Shown: positions 22,904-31,558, counted from the stretch's first letter. The stretch is DNA of 64,000 nucleotides from Candidatus Intricatilinea gracilis (GCA_016702605.1 JADJDQ010000001.1:682001-746000), one strand, 5' to 3'. Translations and numbers: made by a program. The notes: a model not told the origin generated them from the letters alone.

Positions 22904-24319
22904 TCAGGGCGTCGAAGCCGGTGCTGCCGGATCGGCCGTGGTTTGCGCCGCCCGCTCCAGCAGCAACTCACGCTCACGCTCGTTGCGCGTGAGCGCTGCG
23001 GCGCGTTCGAAGTCGGCGCGGGCTTCGTGCAGGCGGCCGAGTTTGGCCAGCAGGTCACCACGCACACTGGGCAGCCAGTGGTAGCTCGCCAGCGCCGGGT
23101 CGGCGCACAGGCGGTCGACGATGGCCAGCGCCGCGGCCGGGCCTTGCGCCATGCCGATGGCGACGGCGCGGTTGAGTTCGACCACCGGTGACGGCGACAG
23201 GGCGGCCAGCGCGTCGTAGGTGGTGACGATGGCCGGCCAGTCGGTGTCGGCGGCGCGCCGGGCGCGGGCATGGCAGGCGGCAATGGCGGCCTGCAAGGCA
23301 TAGGGTCCGGGTGCCACGCCGCGTTGCTCGGCCTGGCTGCGGGCATGGTCCAGCGCGACCAGACCGCGGCGGATCAGCAGCGCATCCCAGCGTGTGCGGT
23401 CCTGGTCGGGCAGCAGCACCGGCCGGCCCGCGGCGTCGACGCGGGCGCCGGCACGCGAAGCCTGCAGTTCCATCAACGCGACCAGGCCGGCCACCTCGGG
23501 CTCGTGCGGCGCCAGGGTGACCAGGATGCGCCCCAGGCGCAGCGCTTCGTCGCACAGCGCCGGGCGCATCCAGTGTTCACCGGCGGTGGCGGTGTAGCCC
23601 TCGTTGAAGATGAGGTAGACGACTTCGAGCACCGAGGCCAGCCGTTCACCCAGCGCGGCACCGCGCGGCAACTCGAACGGCACCTGCGCCGCACTGAGTG
23701 TGCGTTTGGCGCGCACGATGCGTTGGGCGATGGTGGGTTCGGGCACGAGAAAGGCGCGCGCGATCTCGTCGGTGCTCAGGCCTGCCAGCAAGCGCAATGT
23801 GAGCGCGAGCCGGGCGTCGGTGCCCAGCACCGGGTGACAGGCGGTGAAGATGAGGCGCAGCAGGTCGTCGCCGATCTCGTCCTGGCGCGCAGCGTCGAGC
23901 GCATCGACGAAGTCGGGCACGATGAGGGCCTGCTGCGCTTCGAGGTCGTGGCCGATCTGCTCGTGTTTGGCAGCCAGCATGGTCTGGCGGCGCAGGTGGT
24001 CGAGCGCGCGGTGTTTGGCCGTGGTCATGAGCCAGGCGCCGGGGTTGAGCGGCACCCCCTCGGCGGGCCAGTGTTCGAGCGCGGCGACCAGGGCGTCCTG
24101 CGCCAGTTCCTCGGCCAGGCCCACATCTCGCACCAGCCGCGCCAGCGCGGCGATGATGCGGGCCGCCTCGCTGCGCCAGACGGCGTTGATGGCGCGGTGT
24201 GTGTCCTGGTGAGCGGGTCGAGACACGCCCTGAGGTGTGGCCGGATGAGTGGCTGGTTGGGGCGATACGTCGGCCTGATGCGACGTGGCGTCCGTCGGGG
24301 TCCGATCAGGAGTCAGCAT
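22904..24319 (-). CDS. ECF RNA polymerase sigma factor of the ECF42 (YCII-linked) type
   Basis: A 471-residue sigma factor. Sigma-2 contains RIIAALARLVRDVGLAEELAQDALVAALE and WLMTTAKHRALDHLRR. Sigma-4 has LALTLRLLAGLSTDEIARAFLVPEPTIAQRIVRAKRTL. The C-terminal ~250 residues are the TPR-like extension typical of ECF42 (WDALLIRRGL, GPYALQAAIAACHA, VVELNRAVAIGMAQG). This group lacks a classical anti-sigma factor. The YCII-domain gene upstream on the same strand is its usual partner. An N-terminal ~40-residue Pro/Thr-rich tail precedes the domain, so the real start may be internal. Confidence 0.9.
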   Translation of the reverse strand: MLTPDRTPTDATSHQADVSPQPATHPATPQGVSRPAHQDTHRAINAVWRSEAARIIAALARLVRDVGLAEELAQDALVAALEHWPAEGVPLNPGAWLMTTAKHRALDHLRRQTMLAAKHEQIGHDLEAQQALIVPDFVDALDAARQDEIGDDLLRLIFTACHPVLGTDARLALTLRLLAGLSTDEIARAFLVPEPTIAQRIVRAKRTLSAAQVPFELPRGAALGERLASVLEVVYLIFNEGYTATAGEHWMRPALCDEALRLGRILVTLAPHEPEVAGLVALMELQASRAGARVDAAGRPVLLPDQDRTRWDALLIRRGLVALDHARSQAEQRGVAPGPYALQAAIAACHARARRAADTDWPAIVTTYDALAALSPSPVVELNRAVAIGMAQGPAAALAIVDRLCADPALASYHWLPSVRGDLLAKLGRLHEARADFERAAALTRNERERELLLERAAQTTADPAAPASTP

Positions 24320-24370
24320 CGCGGGCCGGTGTCGGTTTCTGTCTCTGCCTGGGTGTCGATGTTCGCCGCG

Positions 24371-24730
24371 TCAGAAGTCTTCGTAGCAGGTGCCGACCTT
24401 GCGCACCTCGACGGTGGCCCAGGCGGCTGCCGGACATTCGGCGGCCAGGTCGAGTGCCTCGGCCTGGGTGGCGCAGTCGACGAGAAAGAAGCCGCCGACC
24501 ATCTCCTTGGCTTCGGCAAACGGGCCGTCGATCACGCGGGTGCGGCCGTCGCGTTTGTCGACCCGGGCGGCGACGTGGTGCGAGGTGAGCGCCTCGACCG
24601 CGATGAGTTGGCCGCGTTGCTGCAGCTCGCCGGCAAAACCGCGCATCGCGTCGTAGGCGGCGCGGCCTTCGGCAAGGCTGCGGGTCTGGCGCTGGCCGAT
24701 GGGTTCGACGACGAGCAACATGTAGGGCAT
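24371..24730 (-). CDS. YCII/DGPF-domain protein, partner of the ECF sigma factor
   Basis: A 119-residue ferredoxin-fold protein with MPYMLLVVEP at the start and the DGPFAEAKEMVGGFFLVDC motif that names the DGPF family. The start is set at the ATG at 24730, preceded by a GAGAG ribosome-binding site; a TTG two codons earlier is less likely. It lies 51 bases upstream of the sigma-factor gene and is probably in the same operon. DGPF proteins are almost always encoded with ECF42 sigma factors; their biochemical role is unsettled. Confidence 0.88.
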   Translation of the reverse strand: MPYMLLVVEPIGQRQTRSLAEGRAAYDAMRGFAGELQQRGQLIAVEALTSHHVAARVDKRDGRTRVIDGPFAEAKEMVGGFFLVDCATQAEALDLAAECPAAAWATVEVRKVGTCYEDF

Positions 24731-24970
24731 GGTCAATCTCTCGGTAGGGTGCCGCGACCGGGTCGCAGCCGTGGGCCGGCATCATCGCAGGCGCAGGGTG
24801 ACGACACGGCGCTTGGGGCAAGACCTCGGCATCGGCAGGCACGGCATCGCCCGGCTCGAGACCTCTGCGACTGGCCAGCGGCGCGGCACACCATTGGGCA
24901 CCAAGCCCGCCGTCATCGGCCCGATCGGCTAACCTGCCGCCATTTCACCCTGTCACTTCAAGGATTCATC

Positions 24971-25393
24971 ATGGGCCTGTTCGATTCGATCGCCTCTCAA
25001 GCCGCTGGCGCCCTCATGTCGGGAGGCAGCGGCACTGCGCCGTCCGGCATGATGGATGTGGTGCTGGGCCTGCTCAACAACAACGGCGGCGGCGCCGCGG
25101 GCCTGCAAGGCCTGGTCAGCCTGTTCGCCGCCAAGGGCCTGGGCCCGGTGGTGCAGTCGTGGATCGGCACCGGCAACAACCTGCCGATCTCGGCAGAGCA
25201 GATCCAGGCCGTGCTGGGCAGCGAGCAGGTGTTGGCCATCGCTCAGAAGCTCGGCCTGTCGCCCGATGCCGCATCGAACGCACTGGCGCAGTTTCTGCCC
25301 CAGGCCGTCGACACCCTGACGCCGGGCGGCCAGCTCGACACCAACCAGCTGTTGTCGCAAGGCCTGTCGATGCTCAAGGGTTTCACGGGCTAG
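24971..25393 (+). CDS. YidB-family (DUF937) protein
   Basis: A 140-residue protein, MGLFDSIASQAAGAL at the start, a Gly/Asn-rich stretch, then VQSWIGTGNNLPISAEQIQAVLG and LAQFLPQAVDTLTPGGQL. This is the YidB pattern of small helical, Gly-rich proteins of unknown function. There is no signal peptide. An AGGA-type ribosome-binding site sits nine bases before the ATG. Confidence 0.88.
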   Translation: MGLFDSIASQAAGALMSGGSGTAPSGMMDVVLGLLNNNGGGAAGLQGLVSLFAAKGLGPVVQSWIGTGNNLPISAEQIQAVLGSEQVLAIAQKLGLSPDAASNALAQFLPQAVDTLTPGGQLDTNQLLSQGLSMLKGFTG

Positions 25394-25433
25394 ACCCGAG
25401 CCGGCTGGACTCGCAGGCGGCGCCAGGCCGGGC

Positions 25434-26489
25434 CTAACGCCAGAGGTCGACCGCCTGCCCCTTGGCACGCAACGCGTCGGCCTTGGTCTGGATGTGGCGC
25501 TGAAACTCGGGCTGGCGCAGGTAGGCGCCCGAGGCCACATAGTCGAACGCCCCGGCCAGATGGAAAGGCCGGGTGTAGCCGTCGACACGGAAGACTTCGG
25601 CGCCCGCCGCATCGAAAAACACCAGCGCCGGTGTGGTGGCCACACCCAGCTCACGCGCCCAGGCGTTGGCGGCCAGACGCCGGCCGGTGGGTGTGGTGAG
25701 TGACACGGCGTCCGTGAGTGCAAACCGCGCCACGTCGAAACGTTTCAGCTGCGCCAATACCTCGGGGCGTTTGAAACCCAGGTCGTGCATCTCGTCGCAG
25801 GGCTGGCAGTGGCGGGTCTCGAACAACACGGCCAGCGGCCGGGCGCCTGCGCGGCGCGTCAGGTCGTGTGGCGGCTTGATGAAAAAGGCCTCGTCGGTGA
25901 GTGTGGCGCGCGCCTCGTCGCGCAGATCGGCGCGTGAGGCCAGGTAGTCGCCGAGCGGCAGCCTGGCATCGTGCCGGCCGGCCACGTAGTCGAGCACGGC
26001 GCTGAAGCGCCTGGGTGGCTGGTAGCCGTTCAGACGCGCCACGATGCGGCCTTCCCCCGCGCCATGGGCGGCGATGAACAGCAGCGTCGGCGTGAACTGC
26101 ACCTTGAGCATCTTGGCCAGCTGCTTTTCACTCATCACCCGGCCGTCGAGCCAGGTGGTCTCGCGGTCGCCCCAGATGTTGAGGGCGATGGCGACGAAGT
26201 TGGCGCGTGTCTTGGCGACGATGTCCTGGCGAGCGAAGTTGTTGACCATCAGCTCGCGGCAATAGGGGCAGCCGTCCTGACCGACGTAGACGAGCATTTG
26301 TTTGCCCTGCGCCGCAGCGCTGGCAGCCTCTTCGCGAAAGTCGAGAAACCCTTCGGTGAACCACGCCGGGATGTCGATGGCGTGGGGTGAGGGTTGCTGG
26401 GCACGTGCGGGCGAACCGGCCATGGCGGCAATCAACAGCACCAGCGCGGCGAGGCAATGTGTGAGCAAAGACTGGGTGAAGCGATACAT
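25434..26489 (-). CDS. Exported protein with two thioredoxin-like domains
   Basis: A 351-residue protein. A signal peptide ends at PARAQ. The first thioredoxin-fold domain has GCPYC (QMLVYVGQDGCPYCRELM) and the second has HCQPC (VLFETRHCQPCDEM) with the TPALVFFDAAGAEVFRVDG strand. Two CxxC active sites in one periplasmic protein suggest a reductase or redox chaperone, similar to SoxW/DsbD-gamma-like proteins. An in-frame ATG at 26504 is possible, but it puts an Asp in the signal n-region. It follows the ABC permease gene on the same strand by about 30 bases. Confidence 0.82.
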   Translation of the reverse strand: MYRFTQSLLTHCLAALVLLIAAMAGSPARAQQPSPHAIDIPAWFTEGFLDFREEAASAAAQGKQMLVYVGQDGCPYCRELMVNNFARQDIVAKTRANFVAIALNIWGDRETTWLDGRVMSEKQLAKMLKVQFTPTLLFIAAHGAGEGRIVARLNGYQPPRRFSAVLDYVAGRHDARLPLGDYLASRADLRDEARATLTDEAFFIKPPHDLTRRAGARPLAVLFETRHCQPCDEMHDLGFKRPEVLAQLKRFDVARFALTDAVSLTTPTGRRLAANAWARELGVATTPALVFFDAAGAEVFRVDGYTRPFHLAGAFDYVASGAYLRQPEFQRHIQTKADALRAKGQAVDLWR

Positions 26490-26520
26490 GGCAATGTCGA
26501 TCATGGCAAGGTGCGGCGCA

Positions 26521-27735
26521 TCAGTCCAGCGTACGCCGATAGCGCGCCAGCGCCACGATACCCGCCACGGCCAGAAAAGCCAGCATGGGCCACAGCTCGG
26601 GCAACACCTGGGCGGCGGTGTTGCCCTTGAGCAGGATGCCGCGCACGATGCGCAGGAAGTGGGTGAGCGGCAGCAGTTCGCCCACGTGCTGCGCCCACTC
26701 CGGCATGGCGCGGAAGGGGAACATGAAGCCCGACAGCAGCATCGACGGCAAAAAGAAGAAGAACGTCATCTGCATGGCCTGCAGCTGATTGGTCGCCAGC
26801 GTGGAGAAGGTGAAACCCACGCTCAGATTGGCGACGATGAAGACCCCGATCATGGCCATCAGCAGGCCCATGCTGCCGACCATGGGCACCTCGAACAAGA
26901 GCCACGCGGCGCCCAGGATGACGCCCAGTTGCACGTAGCCGATCAGCACATAGGGCGCGATCTTGCCGATCATCACCTCGGCCGGCGTCACGGGGGTGGC
27001 GAGCAGGTTTTCCATGGTGCCGCGCTCGCGTTCACGTGTCATGGCCAGACTGGTGAGCATCACCATCGTCATGGTGAGGATGGTGCCGATCAGGCCGGGC
27101 ACGATGTTGTAGCGCGACAGGCCCTCGGGGTTGTAGCGCCGGTGCAGGCGCACCTCGAACGGCGGCGGCCCGGCGCGCAAGCTGCGCAGCGGGCCGATCA
27201 GATCGCGGTCGAGCGCCTGTGTGGCCACCGCGCTGAGTGCGGCGATGGCGTTGCCCGACGCCGACGGGTCGGTGGCATCCACCGCGACCAGCAAGGCCGG
27301 GCGTTCACCGCGCACCAGGCGGCGCTCGAAGTCACCCGGGATGACGATCATGAACTGCACCTCGCCCCGGTCGATCAACGCGTCGCCTTCGGCCTCGCTG
27401 TTGAGCTGATGGGTGATACGAAAGTAGCCGGTGTTCTGCAGCGCCGTGGCCAGGCTGCGCGACAGCGGCCCGGCCTCGGCACTCACCAGCGCGGTAGGCA
27501 GGCTCTTGGCGTCGGTGTTGATGGCGTACCCGAACAGCACCAGTTGCAGCACCGGCACACCCACCGCCATGGCGAAGGTCAGGCGGTCGCGCAGCATCTG
27601 CTGCAGCTCCTTGATGAACACCACCAGCATGCGGCGCCATGACAGGCCGCGCGTCGTCACCCGATGCGGGCGGGCCGGGCCGCTCACCAGGAGTCCGGGG
27701 GGGGGGGGGGGGGGGGGGGCGCCAGACCCGCTCAT
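26521..27735 (-). CDS. ABC-2 type export permease with poly-C (Pro7) tract near its start
   Basis: A 404-residue permease. The ATG overlaps the ATPase stop (ATGA). The N-terminus reads MSGSGA, seven prolines from a 23-C run, GLLVSG, then the usual start of the family, RRMLVVFIKELQQMLRDRL. A first membrane helix, a large external loop and five more helices follow; TRERERGTMENLLATPV is the conserved ABC-2 segment, as in YbhS/YbhR. A change of one C would put everything after residue 6 out of frame, but an in-frame ATG (MLVVFIKE) downstream could restart translation. With 23 C the frame is intact. Confidence 0.88.
   Translation of the reverse strand: MSGSGAPPPPPPPGLLVSGPARPHRVTTRGLSWRRMLVVFIKELQQMLRDRLTFAMAVGVPVLQLVLFGYAINTDAKSLPTALVSAEAGPLSRSLATALQNTGYFRITHQLNSEAEGDALIDRGEVQFMIVIPGDFERRLVRGERPALLVAVDATDPSASGNAIAALSAVATQALDRDLIGPLRSLRAGPPPFEVRLHRRYNPEGLSRYNIVPGLIGTILTMTMVMLTSLAMTRERERGTMENLLATPVTPAEVMIGKIAPYVLIGYVQLGVILGAAWLLFEVPMVGSMGLLMAMIGVFIVANLSVGFTFSTLATNQLQAMQMTFFFFLPSMLLSGFMFPFRAMPEWAQHVGELLPLTHFLRIVRGILLKGNTAAQVLPELWPMLAFLAVAGIVALARYRRTLD
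27697..27719. repeat. Homopolymer of 23 G (C on the coding strand)
   Basis: A single uninterrupted tract inside codons 6-13 of the ABC permease gene. It is by far the longest homopolymer in the window. Tracts like this change length readily by slipped-strand mispairing and are also a common place for read errors. Confidence 0.97.
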
Positions 27736-28478
27736 GTGTAGTTGTCCTGCGCCTGCCCGACCAGGCGCACGAAGGCGTCTTCGAGGTCGCTGGCGCCGGC
27801 AGACGCCACGATCTCGGCCGCGCTGCCACGCGCCAGCACACGGCCGTAGGCGATGTAGACCAGGTCGTGGCAACGCTCGGCCTCGTCCATGTAGTGCGTG
27901 GACACCAGCACGGTGATGCCGTCGGCCGCCAGCGCGTGGATCTGGTCCCAGAACTCGCGGCGTGCCTTGGGGTCGACACCGGCGGTGGGTTCGTCCAGCA
28001 GCAGCAGGCGCGGCTGGTGGATCAGGCACGAGGCCAGCGCCAGGCGCTGCTTCCAGCCGCCCGAGAGTGAGCCGGCGAGCTGGTGCTGGCGCGCGGTCAG
28101 GCCCAGTCGTTCGAGTGCGGCGTCGACGGCGGCGCGGCGCCCGGGCAGCTCGAACAGCCGGGCGACGAAGTCGAGGTTCTGGCGGATCGACAGGTCGTCG
28201 TACAGGCCGAACTTCTGCGTCATGTAGCCAACCTGGCGTTTGATGGCGGCGGCGTCGCGGCGGATGTCCAGGCCCAGGCAGGTGCCGTCACCGGCGTCGG
28301 GCGTGAGCAGGCCACACAACATACGGATGGTGGTGGTCTTGCCGCTGCCGTTGGGGCCGAGGAATCCGCAGATGCGCCCGGCCCCCACCTGCAGCGAGAC
28401 GTCGTCCACCACGGCGCGGCCGCCGTAACGTTTGACCAGGCCGGTGACGTCGATGGCCGGGGCGACGTTCACGCTCAA
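27732..28478 (-). CDS. ABC transporter ATP-binding protein of the HlyD/ABC export operon
   Basis: A 248-residue ATPase. Walker A is GPNGSGKTT, the signature is LSGGWKQRL, Walker B is LLLLDEPTAGVDP and the switch His is in STHYMDEAE. The start is a TTG that overlaps the HlyD stop (TTGA); a GTG two codons later is an alternative. It matches the YbhF/CcmA subclass that powers ABC-2 exporters. Only one permease gene follows, so the permease probably acts as a homodimer. Confidence 0.9.
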   Translation of the reverse strand: MSVNVAPAIDVTGLVKRYGGRAVVDDVSLQVGAGRICGFLGPNGSGKTTTIRMLCGLLTPDAGDGTCLGLDIRRDAAAIKRQVGYMTQKFGLYDDLSIRQNLDFVARLFELPGRRAAVDAALERLGLTARQHQLAGSLSGGWKQRLALASCLIHQPRLLLLDEPTAGVDPKARREFWDQIHALAADGITVLVSTHYMDEAERCHDLVYIAYGRVLARGSAAEIVASAGASDLEDAFVRLVGQAQDNYT

Positions 28479-29527
28479 GGCCTGGATCCGCTGGCGGCCG
28501 GGGAACTGGCGAGGCTGTTGGTGGTCGCCGAAGCGCGACGCACATCGACCGGCTGGCCGGGGCGCAGCCGGGCGGCGTCGGCCGGCTCGGGCCAGGCCTC
28601 GACCATGAACACCAGCTTGGCGCGCTGCGAGTTCGAATAGATCACCGGCGGTGTGTATTCGGCCTGGCTGGCGATGCGGCGGATACGCGCCGGGATGGCC
28701 GCGCCGCAGCCGTCGCAGCTCAAGGTGACCGTCTGCCCGGGCGCCAGGCTGGCCACGTCGGCCTCGGGCACGAAGAAACGCGCCTTGATCTGGTCGGGCG
28801 GCAGCAGTGACAACACCGGCTGGCCCGCAGCCACATATTCACCGGGACGATAGTAGGTGTCGTTGACCAGCGCTGCCACGGGCGCGGCCTGCACCTTCTG
28901 GCGCAGCCGCCACTCGGCCTGGCGTAGCGCCTGACGGGCGGCGTCGACCTGCGCTTGCGCGCCCGCGCGGTCGTCGATGCGCGCTGGCAGCCGCCCGACC
29001 GACAGTGCCGCCTGCAACTCGGCGACACGTGCCTGGGTCTGGGTGACGGCGGCCTGGGCGTCGTCGACACGGGCGCGGGCGACGAACTCTTCATCGTTGA
29101 GCTCGCGCTGGCGTGCCAGGTCGGCAGCGGCAAGTTCGGCCTGCGCACGCGCCTGGGCGAGTTGAGCCTGGGTCACGGCGAGTTCTTCGGCGCGTCGGCC
29201 CTTGGTGGCATCGTCGGATTGCGCCTGCGCCGCCTTCAACCGGGCCGCGGCTTCGTCACGCGCTGCGGTTTCGGCTTCGGCGTCGAGACTGAACAAGGCG
29301 TCGCCCCGACCAACCTGCTGGCCTGCCGCGACGGCCAGGCTCGTCAAGGCGCCGGACAGAGGCGCGGCGACATGAACATACTCGGCCTCGACGTAACCCG
29401 ACCAGCTCGGTGCAACCTGTTCGCTGCAACCAACTGCCAGCACACCACAAGACATGGTGAGCAGAAAAACCAACGGCCACCGCAAGGGTGGCCGCTGAAG
29501 CGTGGACCGAGGGGGCAGAGTTGCCAC
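28475..29527 (-). CDS. HlyD-family periplasmic adaptor, probable lipoprotein
   Basis: A 350-residue protein from a GTG at 29527. The signal sequence ends in the lipobox-like LAVGC and is followed by the SGYVEAEYVHVAAPLSGAL biotinyl-lipoyl half-motif. A long Ala/Gln coiled coil (about 80-190) and a beta-barrel region with FFVPEADVASLAPGQTV complete the fold. The open frame continues upstream to 30019, but that extension has no signal or homology. It forms an operon with the ATPase and permease, as in ybhG-ybhF-ybhS/R. It bridges the inner and outer membrane for drug or toxic-compound export. Confidence 0.86.
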   Translation of the reverse strand: MATLPPRSTLQRPPLRWPLVFLLTMSCGVLAVGCSEQVAPSWSGYVEAEYVHVAAPLSGALTSLAVAAGQQVGRGDALFSLDAEAETAARDEAAARLKAAQAQSDDATKGRRAEELAVTQAQLAQARAQAELAAADLARQRELNDEEFVARARVDDAQAAVTQTQARVAELQAALSVGRLPARIDDRAGAQAQVDAARQALRQAEWRLRQKVQAAPVAALVNDTYYRPGEYVAAGQPVLSLLPPDQIKARFFVPEADVASLAPGQTVTLSCDGCGAAIPARIRRIASQAEYTPPVIYSNSQRAKLVFMVEAWPEPADAARLRPGQPVDVRRASATTNSLASSPAASGSRP

Positions 29528-29553
29528 CACGGCACCGCGCGGTGCGCGCAGGA

Positions 29554-29817
29554 TCAGGCCTGCGGCGGAGTGGTAGCAGCCGCTGCGGCTGGAACCGCTT
29601 CGTCGAGTGCCTTGCACGACGGTGCACACACAGATTGCGAACGGCCCAGCAGCTTGCGCGTCTTGAGGGCCGAGCGCGGTCGGTGTTTGCCGCACAGGAA
29701 GCAGGACATGGTCGCTGCACCGAAATACTGCCCGGTAGCAAACGGCGAGCCCGGCGCCTTGGATCGATAACGCAGGCCGTCGGCCTCGATGGTGGTCTTG
29801 ATGTCGTCCTTGGCCAT
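29554..29817 (-). CDS. Small CxxC zinc-binding hypothetical protein
   Basis: An 87-residue protein. A conserved-looking N-terminus (MAKDDIKTTIEADGLRYRSK) precedes SCFLCGKHRP and a later CAPSC, giving a four-Cys zinc site. The C-terminus is Ala/Pro-rich. No domain name comes to mind. It is 26 bases upstream of the HlyD gene on the same strand and may be first in that operon. Confidence 0.65.
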   Translation of the reverse strand: MAKDDIKTTIEADGLRYRSKAPGSPFATGQYFGAATMSCFLCGKHRPRSALKTRKLLGRSQSVCAPSCKALDEAVPAAAAATTPPQA

Positions 29818-30025
29818 ATGTACTCAGCGAAATTGTGGCGGGGTCCGGCAGCTCGTACGAGCCGACGCGAACATGACGCAAGCCCCGATTGTCCCCTGTT
29901 GCAGGCTCGCTGCGTGAGCCTGTGGCTTTTTGCCCGGAAACAGCCGCTCGAATAAGCGGTGGTGCCCCATGCAGAAAGCCGAAGAGTTGATCGACCGCGA
30001 AAGGCGTATTGTAAATCACACTAGG

Positions 30026-30037
30026 TCAATCGTTTGA
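30026..30037. promoter_or_regulatory. Candidate CecR operator between the export operon and cecR
   Basis: TCAATCGTTTGA is a palindrome with TCAA/TTGA arms. It lies in AT-rich DNA 22 bases before the TetR-type gene and is flanked by a looser AAATCA (30013-30018)...TGATTT (30035-30040) repeat. The position between divergent genes fits autoregulation and control of the exporter; the protein-DNA match is inferred. Confidence 0.4.
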
Positions 30038-30058
30038 TTTGTTTGCTAGAGTCCCCGC

Positions 30059-30781
30059 ATGCTCGATATCACCTCACCCGTCAACCGGGCCGTCACAGGC
30101 CGGGCGGCGCGTGCCGGACAAGGCGGCAAGCGCCGCGTGGCGCCGGGTGACGTGGAGCCGTCACGCGAGCGGTTGCTTCGTGCGGCGTTGCGGTTGTTTG
30201 CCGACCAGGGTTACGCCCGCACGTCGACCCGCGAAATTGCCGAGGCGGCCGAGGCCAATCTCGCCGCCATCAGTTATTACTTCGGTGACAAGGCCGGGCT
30301 GTACCGAGCCTTGCTCGACGAACTGCACAAGCTGCCGCATCAGGGGCCTTCACCCTGGGGCGGCGCGGGATCGAGCCTGAATGACGCCTTGCGCGGCTAC
30401 TTCTCGGCCTATGTCGACCCGCTCAGGCAAGGCGACGTGTCACGCCAGTGCATGAAGCTGCACCTGCGCGAACTGCTCGAACCCACCGGCTTGTGGCAGG
30501 CGCAGAGCGATGCCGCGCTGCACAGTGGCCACGGCGCATTGATGGGCTTGTTGTGTCGCCATCTCGGGCTCGAGGCCGAAGACGACGAACTCGCCCGCCT
30601 GGCCCTGTGCATCGCTGCGCTGGGCATGCACCTGCACCTGGGGCGCGACATGCGCGACACCTTGGCGCCCAGGTTGGGTCGCGACGAGCAGTCGCTCGAC
30701 ATCTGGCTCGACCGTCTGGTGCTCTACGGTGCTGCCCTGGTGGGCGCGGAACGCGAGCGCCGCGCCAGCAACGCTGCCTAG
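30059..30781 (+). CDS. TetR-family regulator of the CecR (YbiH) type
   Basis: A 240-residue regulator. The helix-turn-helix region is RLLRAALRLFADQGYARTSTREIAEAAEANLAAISYYFGDKAGLYRAL. The C-terminal domain is of the DUF1956 class (QCMKLHLRELLEPTGLW, GHGALMGLLCRHLG). In E. coli CecR controls the HlyD/ABC genes ybhGFSR. Here the gene is divergent from a HlyD-ATPase-permease operon, so the same relationship is likely. The first ~30 residues are a basic, Gly-rich tail. Confidence 0.88.
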   Translation: MLDITSPVNRAVTGRAARAGQGGKRRVAPGDVEPSRERLLRAALRLFADQGYARTSTREIAEAAEANLAAISYYFGDKAGLYRALLDELHKLPHQGPSPWGGAGSSLNDALRGYFSAYVDPLRQGDVSRQCMKLHLRELLEPTGLWQAQSDAALHSGHGALMGLLCRHLGLEAEDDELARLALCIAALGMHLHLGRDMRDTLAPRLGRDEQSLDIWLDRLVLYGAALVGAERERRASNAA

Positions 30782-30912
30782 GCCAGACTGGCCGGTGTTG
30801 CCCAAGTTGCCCATGCGGTGCCGCGTGGATGACCAGCCGAATGGCAGGCCGGGGCAGGAAGAGCCTGTGTTTTCAAAGGCCATCCCCGCTTGCTTATATT
30901 GGGTTAAGCGGG

Positions 30913-30928
30913 TGTGCAAAAAATCACA
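30913..30928. promoter_or_regulatory. CRP/FNR-type site TGTGC-N6-TCACA
   Basis: TGTGCAAAAAATCACA matches the TGTGA-N6-TCACA consensus with one change. It is 112 bases before the exported protein gene at 31040. It lies within a longer perfect repeat GGTGTG...CACACC, and another perfect repeat CCCGCTT...AAGCGGG (30885-30912) lies just before it. Confidence 0.45.
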
Positions 30929-31039
30929 CCTGTGCTGATCGGCTGCCTGGTTGCGCCCTTGTCTGCCTGGGCGCAGTAGTTAGCAGTGGCGCGCCTGCCG
31001 CCGGATTTCCACGACAAGAGCGATAAACCGGAGATCTCC

Positions 31040-31558
31040 ATGAAATCCATGTGTACTGCCATCGTGCTGGCCACGCTAGGACTGACAAGCGCCGGCACCG
31101 CGTCGGCGGGTGACGATTTTCTCAAGTTCAGCGGTGGCATCGGATCGACCCCTTTCGCCAACAACATCGTGCACGGTGTCGCCGCCGGCGGCCAGCCCTG
31201 GGTGATCCGCAAGTTCCGCGCGACGATCAGTGAAGAGGGCAAGGTGTCGGCCAGGGGCTCGGGGCTGTTGCTGGGTGGTGGCAACAACATCGGCCTCAGT
31301 GGTGGGCCGCGCAATGTGCTGGTGTCGCTGTTTTGCAATGCCGACGCCACCACGACGCCGCCCACCCCACCCACCGTCACCCATTCGCCGGCTGCACCGC
31401 TCGACGCCAGGGGCAACTTCTCGATCAAGGGCAGCTTCAGTGACCCCGTGCCGAACCCGTGCGCCGCACCGGTGTTGCTGGTCCGCACGGTCAGCGCCAC
31501 CACCGGATTGCCGGGCGCCTGGTTCGCCGCCGGCATCCCGGGGGGAGACGACGACTGA
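31040..31558 (+). CDS. Exported hypothetical protein
   Basis: A 172-residue protein. The signal peptide ends at TASAG. The mature part begins DDFLKFSGGIGSTP, has a central Gly-rich beta region, a Thr/Pro linker (TTPPTPPTVTHSP) and a C-terminal domain with two cysteines, ending in an acidic GGDDD. A GGAGA ribosome-binding site precedes the ATG at 31040. I recognise no family; it is likely periplasmic or extracellular. A CRP-type site lies upstream. Confidence 0.7.
   Translation: MKSMCTAIVLATLGLTSAGTASAGDDFLKFSGGIGSTPFANNIVHGVAAGGQPWVIRKFRATISEEGKVSARGSGLLLGGGNNIGLSGGPRNVLVSLFCNADATTTPPTPPTVTHSPAAPLDARGNFSIKGSFSDPVPNPCAAPVLLVRTVSATTGLPGAWFAAGIPGGDDD

Noticed and set aside
24306..24842. 178-residue frame overlapping the YCII gene
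   Set aside because: Arg-rich shadow of the YCII gene; no homology or start signal.
28475..30019. Longer HlyD protein starting near 30019
   Set aside because: The extra 164 residues cross the small zinc-protein gene and the cecR upstream region and lack a signal; the GTG at 29527 gives a clean lipoprotein signal.
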